Assembly: GCA_031268515.1 (NCBI GenBank)
Contig: JAIRXC010000088.1
Location: 1 to 39,201, forward strand
Source of the DNA: Propionibacteriaceae bacterium
GTDB lineage: Bacteria > Actinomycetota > Actinomycetes > Propionibacteriales > Propionibacteriaceae
Reading direction: 5' to 3'
DNA length: 39,201 nt
The notes beneath the pieces were generated by a model. It saw nothing but the letters and a program-made list of their open reading frames with translations, was not told where the DNA came from and ran no database searches. A program made the translations under genes and the position numbers. Positions 37,834-39,201 of the stretch are shown here, piece after piece (the first letter of the stretch is position 1; each line of letters opens with the position of its first letter).

Positions 37834-38086
37834 TGTGGATAGCCTGGGGATGGCTGTCGCGGCCCCGTCCGAACTGTCCACAGAGCCTGTGGAGAAGAAC
37901 TTCCAAAAGTTACGAAAAATGCGAGAAATATGCTTCTGACTAGGCGTTATGTCGCTCGCCTAGGGTTGCGGGGAGAAGTTTTCAGGCATTTGTCGCCACC
38001 TCGACTCGGCTACCGGCGAGTCCTTGAAAAGGAACCGGGGGATCGCCGGCGAGGATAGTTGTCCACAGGGGGTGTGGACAACTATC
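37834..38086. promoter_or_regulatory. Cluster of DnaA-box-like sites plus AT-rich patch upstream of dnaB
   Basis: CTATCCACA (37834-37842, minus), CTGTCCACA (37874-37882, plus), TTCTCCACA (37888-37896, minus), TTGTCCACA (38059-38067, plus and its inverted copy 38073-38081). Confidence 0.65.
38054..38086. repeat. Perfect 14-bp inverted repeat containing two divergent DnaA boxes
   Basis: GATAGTTGTCCACA GGGGG TGTGGACAACTATC. Confidence 0.95.
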
Positions 38087-38558
38087 AGCAGCGGCGGGGT
38101 GGTCCCCACGTCTGACGGCGACGGTTGAGAGCCTGGGCGGCGCTGGGCGGCCCCCGTCCGGCGGCGTTTGCCGGCTGGGGCTGGTGTGCGGCGATACGCG
38201 GCAGCCCGGTGTCCGGTGGTGGTTGCAAATTCGGGGTGGCGCTTGGCTGGTCCGTGTGCGGCTGGGGGTTGTGTGCGCCGGGCAGCCCCGGCGATTCGTA
38301 GGCAGTCTTGTGCTCGGTGGGGACGGTTGCCGTAACCGACGTGCTTCCAGAGGAGTCCGCTGGCAGCTTGTAGGCGAGGCTCCGCCGGCCGTCGGGAAAG
38401 AGCGGCCGACGTGCTCCCGGAAAGAGTCCATCGGCGGTCTTGTGTCAGTTAGGGCGGTTAAGCTGGCTGTCAGACCGCCGGGATTGGGGGACCGCCTGCC
38501 CGGCGCGTCGCGGCCACTGGGCCGTGATTCTCCACCCCGTTAGCTGTGAGGAGCCGTC

Positions 38559-38822
38559 GTGGACACCGTTTACACCGTCACCGGGATGACCTGCCAGCAC
38601 TGCGTCAACCACGTTAAAGAGGCGGTTGGCGCGATCCCCGGCGTCAGCGCCGTGGACGTGCGGTTGGACGACGGCCGCCTCGTCGTCGGCTCGGCTGACC
38701 TCGTCGACTTCGCCCTTGTCGAAGCGGCCGTCCGGGAAGCGGGGGATGGTTACGCGGTCCAGCTCGGAGGACCGCCGGAAAGCGGCCGGCGCCGTCTCGG
38801 GAAGCTGTTCGCGCGGCGCTGA
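38559..38822 (+). CDS. Heavy-metal-associated (HMA) domain protein, CopZ-like
   Basis: VTGMTCQHCVNHVKEAVGAIPGVSAVDVRLDDGRLVV; GTG start after GGAG. Confidence 0.9.
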   Translation: MDTVYTVTGMTCQHCVNHVKEAVGAIPGVSAVDVRLDDGRLVVGSADLVDFALVEAAVREAGDGYAVQLGGPPESGRRRLGKLFARR

Positions 38823-39053
38823 GAACCCGTAGGCCGCGGCGAACCCATAGCCGCGACGCCTAAGAACCTAATAGGCGCTGGGAACCTACAGGCCGGCTCC
38901 GAAGCGGTTCGCCCCGGCCGCCGGGCTCGGGGTTTTGCGCGCTTGCCGGCCGTGGCGGCCAGCGCCAGTCAGGTGAGGAAGCAGCGCCGCGTAGGCGCGA
39001 AGAGGCTGGCGGACGTTGAGGCCGGGGCTGCGGCCAGCGCCAGTCAAGGGAGA

Positions 39054-39201
39054 TCAGTACCAATTGTGGGATTGGAAGAAGCCCCAGGCGCCGCAGGGGC
39101 TGTTGTAGCGGTCGGCGATGTAGCTGAGGCCCCAGCGGATTTGGGTGGCTGGGTTGGTTTGCCAGTCGGCTCCGGCTGACGCCATTTTTGATCCGGGCAG
39201 G
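39054..39201 (-). CDS. Lytic transglycosylase-like protein, C-terminal fragment (truncated by window edge)
   Basis: Minus strand reads LPGSKMASAGADWQTNPATQIRWGLSYIADRYNSPCGAWGFFQSHNWY*; not in the ORF track because the start is outside the window. Confidence 0.85.
   Translation of the reverse strand, partial: LPGSKMASAGADWQTNPATQIRWGLSYIADRYNSPCGAWGFFQSHNWY

Overview
High-GC actinobacterial chromosomal window. From left to right it contains: (1) decayed mobile DNA (IS3-family transposase pseudogene, duplicated IS end, long perfect palindromes, serine-recombinase C-terminal remnant) next to the 3' end of a tRNA-Ile(GAU) gene; (2) a minus-strand housekeeping block gyrB-gyrA-DUF3566-tRNA-Ile, with large low-complexity insertions in GyrA and the DUF3566 protein; (3) a probable cobalamin-uptake operon led by a cobalamin riboswitch (squalene-cyclase/intrinsic-factor-like surface protein, SCO2322/DUF4430-like surface protein, EcfT, fused EcfA-EcfA', EcfS); (4) divergent UDP-glucose pyrophosphorylase and galK, with a degenerate 61-bp-period repeat after galK; (5) an RND permease with a ~600-aa low-complexity/15-aa-repeat tail; (6) a fused double-domain, eukaryote-like 6-phosphofructokinase; (7) an SPFH-RHH pair; (8) a lower-GC island (about 28.7-36.25 kb) that resembles an AS-48-type circular bacteriocin locus with TWO tandem paralogous ~80-aa hydrophobic precursors, a SpoIIM/DUF95-like membrane protein, an ABC ATPase, a large membrane protein, a small ORF and a MacA/MacB-like lipoprotein-ATPase-permease set; (9) dnaB, preceded by a DnaA-box cluster with a perfect 14-bp inverted repeat; (10) a CopZ-like HMA protein and the C-terminus of a lytic transglycosylase at the right edge. 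The most exciting candidate is the two-precursor circular-bacteriocin-like island. All homology statements are by-eye motif recognition; no searches were run.
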